Positions 1-9,692 of a stretch of DNA of 64,000 bases are shown here, one piece after another; position 1 is the stretch's first letter, and every line of letters begins with the position of its first letter. Made by a program: the position numbers and the translations under genes. Origin of the DNA: Croceitalea sp947503285 (GTDB lineage Bacteria; Bacteroidota; Bacteroidia; Flavobacteriales; Flavobacteriaceae). The DNA is taken from contig NZ_BTGQ01000004.1 in assembly GCF_036985505.1 (NCBI RefSeq), positions 186,001 to 250,000 of the forward strand, written 5' to 3'. Under the pieces are notes generated by a model. It saw only the letters and a program-made list of their open reading frames with translations, searched no databases and was not told where the DNA came from.

Positions 1-1201
1 CCATCACTTTTTTATACAAGCGGTTCATACCGGGATCATTGAACTGAGAGGCGATGGTACCAAAAATGGGAAGGCTTTCTTGAGCGACGTCCCACAGGTT
101 ATGATTGCGCACATACTGCTTTTTAACATCCCTAAGGGCATCTAAAGCACCACGTTTGTCAAACTTATTAATGGCTACGATATCGGCAAAATCAAGCATG
201 TCAATTTTCTCAAGTTGCGTTGCCGCCCCAAACTCTGGTGTCATCACATATAAGGACACATCGCTATGTTCGAGAATTTCAGTATCTGATTGCCCAATAC
301 CAGAAGTCTCCAGTATTATCAAATCAAATTGCGCCGCTTTCAATATTTGCACCGCCTCACTAACATATTTTGACAAAGCTAAATTTGATTGTCTGGTGGC
401 CAAAGACCGCATATAAACACGGTTGTTCTTTATCGCATTCATTCTGATACGATCCCCCAAAAGCGCTCCGCCAGTTTTACGTTTTGAAGGGTCAACTGAA
501 ATGATACCTATATCCTTATCCTCAAAATCCAGTAAAAACCTGCGGATCAACTCATCGACCAAACTTGACTTTCCGGCTCCACCGGTACCGGTAATACCCA
601 GAACGGGAATTTTTTCATTTACCGTAATTTTCGAGAAGTGCTTTTCGAACTCCCCATGCCTATTTTCAGCTAATGAAATCAATCGCGCAATAGTATTCAC
701 ATCTTTGGTGGCCAGTAAACCTTCGATAGTACTATTTTGTTCAATCTCAAGTTTAGGAACATGGTTATCGCAGGTTTTGACCAAATCATTGATCATGCCC
801 TGTAATCCCATTTCCCTGCCATCATCCGGCGAATAGATTCGAGTGATACCGTAATCCATCAATGCTTTGATTTCCTTCGGAAGGATTACACCGCCGCCAC
901 CACCGAAAATCTTAATATGCCCTGCATTCCTTTCTTGGAGCAAATCAAACATATATTTGAAGTATTCATTATGACCTCCCTGATATGAGGTCATGGCAAT
1001 GGCATTGGCGTCTTCTTGTATGGCACAATCCACCACCTCGGCAACACTTCTATCATGGCCTAAATGAATTACTTCAACCCCAGTTGATTGTATAATTCTT
1101 CGCATGATATTTATTGCTGCATCATGGCCATCAAAAAGCGATGCTGCGGTTACGATGCGAATCTTGTTTTTAGGTACGTAGGGCCTTACTTGCTCCATCA
1201 T
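1..1201 (-). CDS. icmF: Fused isobutyryl-CoA mutase-type protein (IcmF), 5' part only
   Basis: About 400 N-terminal residues are present; the gene runs off the left window edge, so the mutase catalytic domain is not seen. Residues about 10-140 form a cobalamin-binding domain with DGH, SYQGG and a glycine-rich GGGGG stretch. It is followed by a MeaI-type GTPase chaperone domain with a P-loop (GTGGAGKSS, near nt 571-600), ETSGIGQSD and NKFD. This order (B12 domain, then G-protein) is the known architecture of IcmF, which interconverts isobutyryl-CoA and butyryl-CoA and carries its own reactivating GTPase. The start is the first of two adjacent ATGs. It is divergent from purU across 139 bp. Family assignment is firm; the acyl-CoA substrate cannot be fixed without the missing domain. 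Confidence 0.9.
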   Translation of the reverse strand, partial: MMEQVRPYVPKNKIRIVTAASLFDGHDAAINIMRRIIQSTGVEVIHLGHDRSVAEVVDCAIQEDANAIAMTSYQGGHNEYFKYMFDLLQERNAGHIKIFGGGGGVILPKEIKALMDYGITRIYSPDDGREMGLQGMINDLVKTCDNHVPKLEIEQNSTIEGLLATKDVNTIARLISLAENRHGEFEKHFSKITVNEKIPVLGITGTGGAGKSSLVDELIRRFLLDFEDKDIGIISVDPSKRKTGGALLGDRIRMNAIKNNRVYMRSLATRQSNLALSKYVSEAVQILKAAQFDLIILETSGIGQSDTEILEHSDVSLYVMTPEFGAATQLEKIDMLDFADIVAINKFDKRGALDALRDVKKQYVRNHNLWDVAQESLPIFGTIASQFNDPGMNRLYKKVM

Positions 1202-1302
1202 TCAAAATAGGTCAAAAATTGTATTGCAATTTACGAAAAATGTAAAAAAAACTAACTTTTAATCATAATTTTACAAAAAAATATCACTTAAAGGTTTGCT
1301 TT

Positions 1303-1332
1303 TTTAGAATAGTATAATTTTACTATTCTAAA
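1303..1332. promoter_or_regulatory. 12-bp perfect inverted repeat before purU
   Basis: The arms TTTAGAATAGTA and TACTATTCTAAA are perfect reverse complements around a 6-nt centre, and end 8 nt before the purU start codon. There is no T-run and no convergent gene end, so it is unlikely to be a simple terminator. It could be an operator in the icmF-purU divergent promoter or a leader hairpin at the 5' end of the purU mRNA. Function is inferred. Confidence 0.45.
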
Positions 1333-1340
1333 GACTTCTT

Positions 1341-2147
1341 GTGAAACTAACTATCTTAATTTATTGTCCCGATCAAAAGGGTATCATTAACGCAGTCACC
1401 AACTTTCTCTACGTAAAAGGTGGAAATATCGTGTACTTAGATCAGCACGTCGATAAAGAAACAGGTATATTCTTTATGAGGCTCGAAAGTGAGTTTCAAA
1501 ACGCCCCTAAGCTATCGGAGTTGCGTACTGATTTTGAGTCTGACCTGGTCATGCCATTTCAAATGCAGTGGCGTTTTTATGAGCATGGCAACAAACCCAA
1601 AATGGCCATTTTTGTTTCAAAATACGATCATTGCCTTTATGACCTTTTAGGACGCTATAATTCAGGGGAATTACAGGTTGAGATTCCGTTCATCTTAAGT
1701 AATCATAATGATTTATCACGTGTAGCCCAGCAATTCAAGATACCGTTCCATCACGTTCCTGTTTCCAAAGCCATCAAAACCGAAGCGGAACAAACCCAAA
1801 TTAGGTTATTAAAAGCACATCATGTCGATTTTATCGTACTTGCAAGGTATATGCAAATTATCAACACCCCATTGATCAAGGCATATACAAACAAGATCAT
1901 CAATATACACCACTCTTTTCTACCGGCATTTGCAGGCGCAAAACCCTATCATGCCGCTTTTAAACGAGGGGTAAAGATTATTGGTGCCACAAGCCATTAT
2001 GTTACCGAAGAGCTTGATGCCGGGCCGATAATAGCCCAAGACGTAACACCTGTTTCCCATGCCCATAGTATTAAAGACTTTATTGCCAAAGGGCGCGACC
2101 TAGAAAAAATAGTACTTTCAAATGCGGTACGACTGCATGTAGCGTGA
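1341..2147 (+). CDS. purU: Formyltetrahydrofolate deformylase
   Basis: 268 residues, normal for PurU. An N-terminal ACT-like domain (about 1-80, opening with the typical CPDQKGI) is followed by a formyl-transferase-fold hydrolase domain (about 85-268). That domain has NIHHSFLPAF, the GATSHYVTEELDAGPI block and the catalytic Asp region found in this family. It hydrolyses 10-formyl-THF to formate and THF in the cytoplasm, supplying formate for purine synthesis and balancing one-carbon pools. The start is GTG, chosen because it begins exactly where PurU proteins begin. No clear Shine-Dalgarno is visible, as usual in Bacteroidetes. A perfect 12-bp inverted repeat lies immediately upstream. Confidence 0.95.
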   Translation: MKLTILIYCPDQKGIINAVTNFLYVKGGNIVYLDQHVDKETGIFFMRLESEFQNAPKLSELRTDFESDLVMPFQMQWRFYEHGNKPKMAIFVSKYDHCLYDLLGRYNSGELQVEIPFILSNHNDLSRVAQQFKIPFHHVPVSKAIKTEAEQTQIRLLKAHHVDFIVLARYMQIINTPLIKAYTNKIINIHHSFLPAFAGAKPYHAAFKRGVKIIGATSHYVTEELDAGPIIAQDVTPVSHAHSIKDFIAKGRDLEKIVLSNAVRLHVA

Positions 2148-2240
2148 AAGACCATGGTTTATAACAATAAGACCGTTATTTTTACATAATCAAGTAGTGG
2201 TCGTCACATAACGCCCTAGTCTAATCCCTAAATCAAAAAA

Positions 2241-2951
2241 ATGAAAAAAATAATAATATGCCTGGTCACCCTTCAACTCATTTCAAGTTGTAATGAATTA
2301 CAACAAGTGGTCAATCAGCTACCACAAAGTGGGACCTTAGGTAACGATGAAATTGCAAATGGCCTAAAACAGGCTTTAAATTTTGGCATTGAAAAACAGG
2401 TCACCAAACTAAGTGGTGAAAATGGTTTTTTCAAAAACGAACTAGTCAAGATCTTATTACCCGATGAACTGAAAAAGGTAGACAAGACATTGCGTAGTAT
2501 CGGGCTTGGAAAGCTCGCTGATGAAGGACTAAAGGTTTTAAATCGTGCAGCTGAAGATGCCGTAGGTGAGGCCACACCAATTTTTGTTGATGCCGTAAAG
2601 AACATTACCTTCAATGATGCCAAAAACATTTTACTGGGCAATGACGATGCAGCTACTTCTTTTCTGAAACAACAGACCGAAAACGCACTATACACAAAGT
2701 TCAATCCCATAATCGATAAATCGTTTAAAAAAGTAGGTGCTGATCAAATTTGGTCAAACCTTATCACCAAATACAACAACTTACCACTTACGACCAACGT
2801 AAATCCCGATTTAACAGATTATGTGACTACGGAATCCCTTAAGGGTGTATATACCATGATTGCAATCGAAGAGAAGGAAATACGAACAAAAACATCATCT
2901 AGAACGACAGCATTACTCAAACGCGTGTTTGCCCTACAGGATCGTGATTAA
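2241..2951 (+). CDS. DUF4197 lipoprotein
   Basis: 236 residues. A lipoprotein signal peptide ends at LISSC, with the lipidated Cys at about residue 17, so the protein should sit in the envelope. The mature part matches the DUF4197 family: an amphipathic, largely helical domain with the conserved pattern around IGLGKLADEGLKVLNRAAEDA and a downstream stretch of DAKNILLGNDDAATSFL. The molecular function of DUF4197 proteins is unknown. It is monocistronic, 93 bp after purU on the same strand, and followed by an intergenic region that ends in a strong terminator. Confidence 0.85.
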   Translation: MKKIIICLVTLQLISSCNELQQVVNQLPQSGTLGNDEIANGLKQALNFGIEKQVTKLSGENGFFKNELVKILLPDELKKVDKTLRSIGLGKLADEGLKVLNRAAEDAVGEATPIFVDAVKNITFNDAKNILLGNDDAATSFLKQQTENALYTKFNPIIDKSFKKVGADQIWSNLITKYNNLPLTTNVNPDLTDYVTTESLKGVYTMIAIEEKEIRTKTSSRTTALLKRVFALQDRD

Positions 2952-3040
2952 CTTTTATTTAATATGGCCACATTACAATAAAGGTTTTTATCCCCCGTTA
3001 TAACTTTAACAGAATAAGGCAATTATAACAAATTGCTAAA

Positions 3041-3155
3041 GTTTAATTAACCTCACTTTTGAGGTATTGATTGAATTTTGTACGAGTTATTTGAGTTAGC
3101 ATTTTTTTGAGTTAGTTAGTTTAGGAAACCGATGTTCGCATCGGTTTTTTTTTAT
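3041..3155 (+). ncRNA. Possible small RNA ending in the UUCG terminator
   Basis: This gene-free stretch between the DUF4197 gene and the AraC-type regulator holds a small hairpin (CCTCA...TGAGG near 3050-3064), a repeated GAGTTAG word (about 3090-3120) and then a perfect terminator. The terminator lies 175 bp after the upstream stop codon, with a structured, non-coding interval before it. That is compatible with either a long 3' UTR or an independent sRNA. No clear promoter was identified, so confidence is low. Confidence 0.25.
3126..3155 (+). terminator. Rho-independent terminator with UUCG tetraloop
   Basis: A 9-bp perfect stem (AAACCGATG / CATCGGTTT) is closed by a TTCG tetraloop and followed by a run of T. 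Confidence 0.9.
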
Positions 3156-3299
3156 TTAAAAATGAAACATATAACTGGTGCCATTTAGCATTTTATAAAG
3201 GTAAAATCTTATCGGGACTTACATTTTCAGTTGATTTTTGAGGGCTTTGTTTGTTAAAATTTTATAACTTGTAGGGAGTGCTAATTCATCAATCATCAA

Positions 3300-4832
3300 A
3301 TGGGGCCCCTGAAAACCTCCTTTTTTCTGCTGTTCCTCTGGGTATCAAATGTTACATTTGGTATGGGGATTCCTTTGCCTACAGTCGTTAAAGATGTTGG
3401 GTATCATCAAGTTTTTTTAAAGGACTCCATAAAATTGGCCGATTACCATTATAACCTACAACAATACCAAAAAGCAATTCCGTTATATCAAAAAGGGGTT
3501 GATTTCGATGTAAAAAACAAGGGGAAATACCTAAAAAAATTGGCGCTTTGCGAAGCGGGCTTAGGAAATTCAAAAAAATCCACAGCGTATTTAGAACAAC
3601 TTCTCATCACTGATTTCGATGTTGATTTTATCAATCATGAAGGTTTTGATAAAATAAGGTCAACTTCAGAATTCAAGTCCCTTGATGAAAAATATATCCC
3701 AAAGCATAATATTTGGTCCTTTGTTTACCTATTTATTGCGGCAATCGGTTTCTACACGGCCATTTTAATCAACTTTAACAAGAAAATCGAAGTATCCGCA
3801 AGACTCTTGATCAGTGCTTTTATTTTCATCCATTCCGTTTTTATTTTTCACATCAGTATTGCCGTTTCCAATTATCAATATGAATATCCGCATTCTTATT
3901 TAATGTCCACCGGGTTTTCTTTTTTGTATGGGCCACTACTATACCTCTATTTTCGAAAAGTAGTATTGAATAAGAAGTTTGGGTACGCCGATTTGCTCCA
4001 TTTGATCCCTACCCTTGTTTTCTTGGTTTACATCATTCCCATATATACACTATCACATACCGAAAAACTAAGTCTGATGTTGCAAAGGGTCAGACAAGGT
4101 CTCAATCCTTCCGATTCTGAACTTCTGGTACTCCTTGTATTATTGAAACTCACCTCGTTGATAGTCTATGGCTATTTTATACGAAAATTGTATTTCATAA
4201 ACTCAAAAAAAGTCGCTGCGCAGAATGGCAATAATGTTTGGCAGCGAAACCTATATGCCATACATATGCTTTACGTATGTTCGTATGGTGCTTACGGCAT
4301 ATTGATCAGTAATACCATAGCCTCAGGGGTCCTCTATCATTTTCAGGTTTTGAGTATGGCCTTAATGGTGCTGTATTTAGGATATTCAGCCAATATTCAG
4401 CCTATTGTTTTCAATGGCGTTCTTCGCTATACGAATCAATTGTTTCCTAAATATGAAAAATCAGGACTCACCTTCAGTCTCTCCCTAGAACTCAAGAACA
4501 ACCTTGAACATTTATTCGAGGTTGATAAGATATATAAAGAGAACACCATCAATCTTGAAATGGTTGCCGAAAGGCTCAATACCACCAGGCATAATACTTC
4601 GCAAATCATCAATGAACATTTCAATTTAAGTTTTCACGAGTTGGTCAATAAATATCGTATTCAAGAGGCAAAAGAAATATTATGCGATGACCAACAAAGA
4701 AATTTGAACATCATCGATATTGCCTATGAAGTTGGTTACAATAATAAAGTTACCTTCAATAAGGCCTTCAAGAAAGACACACAATTGACCCCAAGCCAGT
4801 TTCTAAAACTTATGCCACCACTTCGGGCGTAA
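3300..4832 (+). CDS. TPR-containing membrane AraC-type regulator
   Basis: 510 residues. A signal-like N-terminus is followed by a tetratricopeptide-like region (about 45-125, with ADYHYNLQQYQKAIPLYQKG). Then come about seven hydrophobic helices (about 140-370) and a C-terminal AraC-type double helix-turn-helix (about 410-510, with DIAYEVGYNNKVTFNKAFKK and LTPSQFLK). The architecture places a sensor in the membrane and a DNA-binding domain in the cytoplasm; such proteins are frequent in Flavobacteriia. The gene lies directly upstream of a susC-susD pair on the same strand, so control of that locus is plausible but inferred. The start ATG follows a strong terminator, so it has its own promoter. 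Confidence 0.9.
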   Translation: MGPLKTSFFLLFLWVSNVTFGMGIPLPTVVKDVGYHQVFLKDSIKLADYHYNLQQYQKAIPLYQKGVDFDVKNKGKYLKKLALCEAGLGNSKKSTAYLEQLLITDFDVDFINHEGFDKIRSTSEFKSLDEKYIPKHNIWSFVYLFIAAIGFYTAILINFNKKIEVSARLLISAFIFIHSVFIFHISIAVSNYQYEYPHSYLMSTGFSFLYGPLLYLYFRKVVLNKKFGYADLLHLIPTLVFLVYIIPIYTLSHTEKLSLMLQRVRQGLNPSDSELLVLLVLLKLTSLIVYGYFIRKLYFINSKKVAAQNGNNVWQRNLYAIHMLYVCSYGAYGILISNTIASGVLYHFQVLSMALMVLYLGYSANIQPIVFNGVLRYTNQLFPKYEKSGLTFSLSLELKNNLEHLFEVDKIYKENTINLEMVAERLNTTRHNTSQIINEHFNLSFHELVNKYRIQEAKEILCDDQQRNLNIIDIAYEVGYNNKVTFNKAFKKDTQLTPSQFLKLMPPLRA

Positions 4833-4850
4833 ATTATTGGTAAAGATTCT

Positions 4851-5033
4851 TCGGGTAGGTAAACGTTTATAGGAATTACCTGAAAAGGCCCATGCACACT
4901 GTTAATTTGAGTTAATAACTAAAAATGTAAGCAGCCCTGTTGTACATACACTTTAAATGAAAGACTGGGTTTTCGGTCTCATTTTCCTCAAGCGTATTAT
5001 TTGAATTAGTCAGCAAAAATTCAGGGCTGCCAC
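4851..5033 (+). ncRNA. Structured leader element, copy 1 (upstream of susC)
   Basis: First of three related elements in the window. A small hairpin AGGTAA/TTACCT (4857-4881) comes first. A long-range closing helix pairs GCAGCCCTG (4931-4939) with CAGGGCTGC (5022-5030). Inside that helix are a second hairpin and an invariant TTGAATTAG (5001-5009). The element ends about 30 nt before the susC start, so it is probably a 5' leader or attenuator of the susCD mRNA. The three copies keep pairing while the bases change, which supports RNA structure. Confidence 0.6.
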
Positions 5034-5061
5034 TACATTTTTCTCAAAACAATAGTTAAGT

Positions 5062-8000
5062 ATGAAAAACAGAACACATTGGTTGTGCATGCTTTTTTTG
5101 ATTGGATTTTTTTCCGCAGCAGCACAACAGAACACGGTATCGGGTATTGTAACCGATTTTGAAGGTGTTCCATTACCAGGGGTTAATATTCTGGTCAAGG
5201 GAACAATTACAGGAACACAATCAGATTTTGATGGCAACTATGTTATTGAAGCAAATTCTGGTGATATCCTGGTATTTTCTTATTTGGGTCAAAAAACAGT
5301 TGAAATAGCTGTTGGTACATCAAATACTTTAAACATTACCATGGAACAGGATGCGCAGGCCCTTGAAGAAGTTGTGGTCATTGGTTATGGCACAAAAACA
5401 AGGGACGAACTGACATCTGCGGTATCTACTGTGCAAGCGGAGGATATTGCATCCTTTGTAGCTACCACTAGTATCGACAATATATTGCAAGGACAGGCAG
5501 CCGGTGTACAAGTAACCGCTACTAATGGAAGACCTGGGAATACAGGTTTTGTACGGGTACGTGGTGTAGGTACTTTTAATCAAAATTCTACCCCATTGTA
5601 TGTTGTTGATGGCGTTCCAGTAGACCCTACAAACGTAAACCAAATCAATCCAAATGATATCCAAAACGTATCAATACTCAAGGACGCTGCCACTGCTTCC
5701 AGGTATGGTTCAAGGGCGGCCAACGGTGTAGTGTTGATTACGACCAAACAAGGTAGAAAAGGGGATGCACAGGTCACGCTTACACAAACCGTAGGTTTTA
5801 CGCAACGCATCCAAGACAACTTCGATATTTTCGATATCGAAGGAAAATTGGAGTATGAAAGACAACTGGCAGAGTTGGGGGTGGCTCCCGCATTAACTTT
5901 ACCAGGAGCCACAGCAACTGCGGAAGAACGGCAATTCCTAATTGACAATGCAGTAGACCATGAAGAAGAACTACTAAGAAAAGGTTTTATACAAACAACA
6001 AATCTTTCCGTATCAGGCGGAACAGAGAAATTGAGCTATTTCTTCTCAGCCGGATATAGCGAGGATACCGGTATTGTACAAAGGGCGCAACCTTTTAGAC
6101 GTTATACGGCAAGGTTGAACACCACATATCAAGCCAAGGACTGGTTAACCATTGGGGTTAACGCCAATTTTGCAAGATCTTCAGAACAACGCTTAAGGGA
6201 GGGCAGGAACAACGTACAGAATCCATTTGTTGCCCCTTTCCAATACAATCCTTATAATACGATCTTTGTTTTGGACGATAACGGGGACTTTCTTCTAGAT
6301 GAAGAAGGAGAGCGGATATTTAGCCAAAGTTTTCCTCTAGCATTCAACGTTGCTGAGGCCATTATCAACAACTTGGATTTAAGGACAAATCTACAGTCTA
6401 TTGCTACAGGATATGCTGATATTAAGTTTTCAGAAAACTTTTCCAATAAATTTCAAATAGGTATTAGTAACGATAGATTCAACAGACAGGTAATAATCCG
6501 TCCTTTTTCTAGATTGGACGCTTTTATTAGAACACCAGGAGCTCCGGGACAATCTACTAGAAATGGCAGTAATGACTTTGAATACAACATCTCAAATGTC
6601 TTTTCCTTTGATAAATCTTTTGGGAAGAGCAAGGTCAACGCGAGTTTGCTTTTTGAGTACAATGAAAACGTACTTGATTTGTTTTCCCTGACCGGAGAAG
6701 GGTTCCCTACAGATCAACTAGATGTCATATCGATTACCTCCCTGCCCACGGACGTTAGTTCCGATAGGGTGAGGAACACCCTCTTTTCACAAGGGCTTTT
6801 TGCAGATTACAACTATGACGACCGCTATATCTTTTCGGCTTCCGTAAGACGTGACGGGTCTTCAAGATTTGGACCGAGCAATAGGTTTGGATATTTTGGT
6901 AGTGGTGCGGTCGCATGGAACATCCATAACGAAGGATTCTTGAAAGATAGTTTTTTTGATGCCTTAAAACTCAGAGCTTCTTATGGTACTTCTGGAAACC
7001 AAAATTTTGGGGGCATTGTAGCTAACAGTTTCAACAGTTTTACCTTTTTAGAGTTATTGGATTTTGGGGCTGGAAATGGAAGGTCAAACGTATCTCCAGC
7101 CGGAGCTGCGAATCCAGAAATCAAATGGGAGGCTCAAGAAGTATTGGACATCGGATTGGAATATGCTTTTTGGAAAAATCGTGTTCGTGGGGTAGTTGAC
7201 TACTTTCAAAGAACTTCTAACGACCTGTTATCCCCATTCAACCTTTCCGGCACCGTTGGGGACGAGAACAATCAGGTAACAGCGAATATCGGGGAAATAC
7301 GAAATAACGGTCTTGAATTTGAATTGAGCGTTGATGCTATACAAAACCAAAACGTGCGATGGACTTTGGGTGGAAATGTTTTGTTCATTGATAATGAAGT
7401 AATCGAATTGGTTAACGGTATCGATCAATTCAGGGGAACTGGGGGAACCAACAGATTAGCCCTAAGAGAAGGGGAAGAAGTAAATACCTATAACTTGGTA
7501 AGGTACGCGGGAGTCAATAGCCAAACCGGAGCTCCTCAATATTTAGATGCAGATGGAAATATTACAGAAACCTTCCGTGCAAGTGATGCCGTAGTACTTT
7601 CTGGAAAGTCTCCAAACGCCAATATAGAAGGAGGGTTCTTTTCCAATTTTAGCTATAAGGGATTTAGCTTGGGCACTAATTTTAGTTTTAGATTTGGCAA
7701 CTATATCTACAACAGTGCTGCACAAGCCCTTCTTCAAGATGGTAATGGTGTGAACCAACAACAACGGACCGATGCCTTGAATTTTTGGAGAAATCCCGGG
7801 GATACTAATGTTTTGCCTAGTCCACTTTTTAGAAACGAAGCAAATCAGATTTCGGATAGATTTCTTCAAAAGGGGGATTTTATACGCCTTAGGAACCTGA
7901 CCTTAGGATATTCCTTGCCAGGAAAATTTGTGGACAAACTTCCAATTCAAGGGCTTAGGGTATTCTTACAAGGACAGAACCTTTGGACTTTTAGGCCCAA

Positions 8001-8130
8001 TTTTGATGGAGATCCTGAAATTGGAAGTGGTTCAACAGAACAGGGTGGTTTTCAAACCTCTGGATCACAGAACCTGTTCAACTACCCCAACGTACAGACC
8101 TATAGTTTTGGAATTGAGGTCAACTTTTAA
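5062..8130 (+). CDS. SusC/RagA-type TonB-dependent outer-membrane transporter
   Basis: 1022 residues, normal for SusC. The signal peptide ends at FFSAAAQ. A carboxypeptidase-regulatory-like beta-sandwich (about 25-105, GIVTDFEGVPLPGVNILVKG) precedes the TonB plug (about 110-220, with EEVVVIGYGT and the SusC signature GQAAGVQV). A 22-strand barrel follows, ending in the aromatic C-terminus VEVNF-like (IEVNF). It imports a ligand captured by its SusD partner across the outer membrane, powered by TonB. The substrate is not evident because no glycoside hydrolase or peptidase is co-transcribed. It begins an operon with susD (23-bp gap) and follows a structured leader. Confidence 0.95.
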   Translation: MKNRTHWLCMLFLIGFFSAAAQQNTVSGIVTDFEGVPLPGVNILVKGTITGTQSDFDGNYVIEANSGDILVFSYLGQKTVEIAVGTSNTLNITMEQDAQALEEVVVIGYGTKTRDELTSAVSTVQAEDIASFVATTSIDNILQGQAAGVQVTATNGRPGNTGFVRVRGVGTFNQNSTPLYVVDGVPVDPTNVNQINPNDIQNVSILKDAATASRYGSRAANGVVLITTKQGRKGDAQVTLTQTVGFTQRIQDNFDIFDIEGKLEYERQLAELGVAPALTLPGATATAEERQFLIDNAVDHEEELLRKGFIQTTNLSVSGGTEKLSYFFSAGYSEDTGIVQRAQPFRRYTARLNTTYQAKDWLTIGVNANFARSSEQRLREGRNNVQNPFVAPFQYNPYNTIFVLDDNGDFLLDEEGERIFSQSFPLAFNVAEAIINNLDLRTNLQSIATGYADIKFSENFSNKFQIGISNDRFNRQVIIRPFSRLDAFIRTPGAPGQSTRNGSNDFEYNISNVFSFDKSFGKSKVNASLLFEYNENVLDLFSLTGEGFPTDQLDVISITSLPTDVSSDRVRNTLFSQGLFADYNYDDRYIFSASVRRDGSSRFGPSNRFGYFGSGAVAWNIHNEGFLKDSFFDALKLRASYGTSGNQNFGGIVANSFNSFTFLELLDFGAGNGRSNVSPAGAANPEIKWEAQEVLDIGLEYAFWKNRVRGVVDYFQRTSNDLLSPFNLSGTVGDENNQVTANIGEIRNNGLEFELSVDAIQNQNVRWTLGGNVLFIDNEVIELVNGIDQFRGTGGTNRLALREGEEVNTYNLVRYAGVNSQTGAPQYLDADGNITETFRASDAVVLSGKSPNANIEGGFFSNFSYKGFSLGTNFSFRFGNYIYNSAAQALLQDGNGVNQQQRTDALNFWRNPGDTNVLPSPLFRNEANQISDRFLQKGDFIRLRNLTLGYSLPGKFVDKLPIQGLRVFLQGQNLWTFRPNFDGDPEIGSGSTEQGGFQTSGSQNLFNYPNVQTYSFGIEVNF

Positions 8131-8153
8131 TCATATCTAAATCTAAAAGTAAA

Positions 8154-9605
8154 ATGAAAAAGCTTAATAATTTATTTTTAATAACGATCCTTGCCATGGC
8201 TGCTATGGTATCTTGTGAGGATGAACTGGATCAATCCCCTGAAAACTCCTTGACCACTGATAATTTTTTTAATACAGTTGCAGATTTCAGGCTCGGTCTT
8301 GATGGAATGTACGCCCAGCTTTTGACCGATGACGATGTTGCAGGTATCGGTGATACCTATTACGGTTCCGTTTCTTTGTCAGGACTACCGGATATCCTAT
8401 CAGATAATGTAATCTTGGTCCAGTCCGGACGGCAATCCAATAGGAACAATTTTGAGTTCAACTATACCGCTTTGAACAATATAGGCCCATTTAATGAAGC
8501 TTATGAGATTATTAACCTGGCCAATATTATTATAGAAAGGATAGATAATCTACAAGCAGGGGCGGATAGGGACGATATTTTAGGACAAGCATTGGCCATG
8601 CGTGCATTTGCACATTTTGATATGGCCCGGCTCTATGCCCAAATACCTACCCAAGACCCAGGAGCCAACGGAACTCTAGGGGTGCCTTATATAAAATTCG
8701 AAGATGGAGATACTGGTGACCCCTTCGCTACACCTGCCAGAGATACCGTTGGTGAGAATTATGACGATATCATAGCAGACTTGTTGGAAGCGCGCGATCT
8801 TATCGCGGAGGATAATGGTTCGGGAAGGTTCAATAGAAATGCTGTAAACGCTTTTTTATCAAGGGTATATCTATATATGGGTCAATGGCAGAATTCCATC
8901 GATGCAGGAAACTTAGTGACAAGTTCTCTGGCTTCCATTGATAGCTACCCCGCTGTGTTCACTGACGACAGTACCGATGGGGTAATTATGCTGGCAGATC
9001 AAGACCCAGCACTGGACAATGTTACTGTTGGCGTCCTTTGGAGCCAAACGGCCAGTGGGAACGTAATTTCGGAATATGCTCTGGACTTTGAGTTTTTCAG
9101 TGCCATTTCAGATGATGATGTTAGAAAGGGAGTCTTATCGATTATTGGTACCAATAATGACGAGATGCACAATGCCATCAACAAAGTGGGGATTGACAGG
9201 AACGGTGTGGTAGATGTTAAACTCTTTAGAACAGCCGAGGTATTCTTGAATAGGGCCGAGGCCCAATTTGAACTGAACAACGAAGCCGCAGCTTTGGCTA
9301 CATTGAACCAGTTGCGTGCGGTGCGTTATAGTGCCAATGCACCAGATGGCGAGGTAGGGGCAGCATTGGAAACAGCTATCCAATTTGAAAGAAGGGTAGA
9401 ACTGGCTTTCGAATCGCACAGATTTTTTGATATTAAGCGAAGAGGGGAATCCGTACAACGATCCAATTTCGGCGATCTGTCTGATGGTACCGGAACACCC
9501 GCCAGTGTGTCTACTTTACCATCTGGCGATTTTAGGTTCCAAATCCCGTTCCCAATAGCAGAAATCAACAACAACCCAAATTTTATGCAGAATCCAGGGT
9601 ATTAA
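8154..9605 (+). CDS. SusD/RagB-type nutrient-binding lipoprotein
   Basis: 483 residues. A lipoprotein signal peptide ends at MVSC (Cys about 21). The rest is the helical TPR-like SusD fold: an N-terminal SusD-like part with TTDNFFNTVADF, and the C-terminal RagB/SusD block with RAEAQFELN and ELAFESHRFFDIKRRG. It ends in the usual NPNFMQNPGY. It caps the SusC barrel on the cell surface and binds the substrate. It is the second gene of the susCD operon, followed by two hairpins, the second with a T-run. The substrate is unknown. Confidence 0.95.
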   Translation: MKKLNNLFLITILAMAAMVSCEDELDQSPENSLTTDNFFNTVADFRLGLDGMYAQLLTDDDVAGIGDTYYGSVSLSGLPDILSDNVILVQSGRQSNRNNFEFNYTALNNIGPFNEAYEIINLANIIIERIDNLQAGADRDDILGQALAMRAFAHFDMARLYAQIPTQDPGANGTLGVPYIKFEDGDTGDPFATPARDTVGENYDDIIADLLEARDLIAEDNGSGRFNRNAVNAFLSRVYLYMGQWQNSIDAGNLVTSSLASIDSYPAVFTDDSTDGVIMLADQDPALDNVTVGVLWSQTASGNVISEYALDFEFFSAISDDDVRKGVLSIIGTNNDEMHNAINKVGIDRNGVVDVKLFRTAEVFLNRAEAQFELNNEAAALATLNQLRAVRYSANAPDGEVGAALETAIQFERRVELAFESHRFFDIKRRGESVQRSNFGDLSDGTGTPASVSTLPSGDFRFQIPFPIAEINNNPNFMQNPGY

Positions 9606-9614
9606 CTCATTTTA

Positions 9615-9692
9615 TACTATCCTAAGATAGGATAGTATTATAGACTAAATTATTGGAACCCTTGCTGTATTTTACAAGCAAGGGTTTTTTTG
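9615..9692 (+). terminator. Terminator of the susCD operon
   Basis: Two hairpins. The first is TACTATCCT/AGGATAGTA (about 9615-9637), without a T-run. The second is AACCCTTGCT/AGCAAGGGTT (9657-9686), followed by seven T. The second is a canonical intrinsic terminator. Confidence 0.85.
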
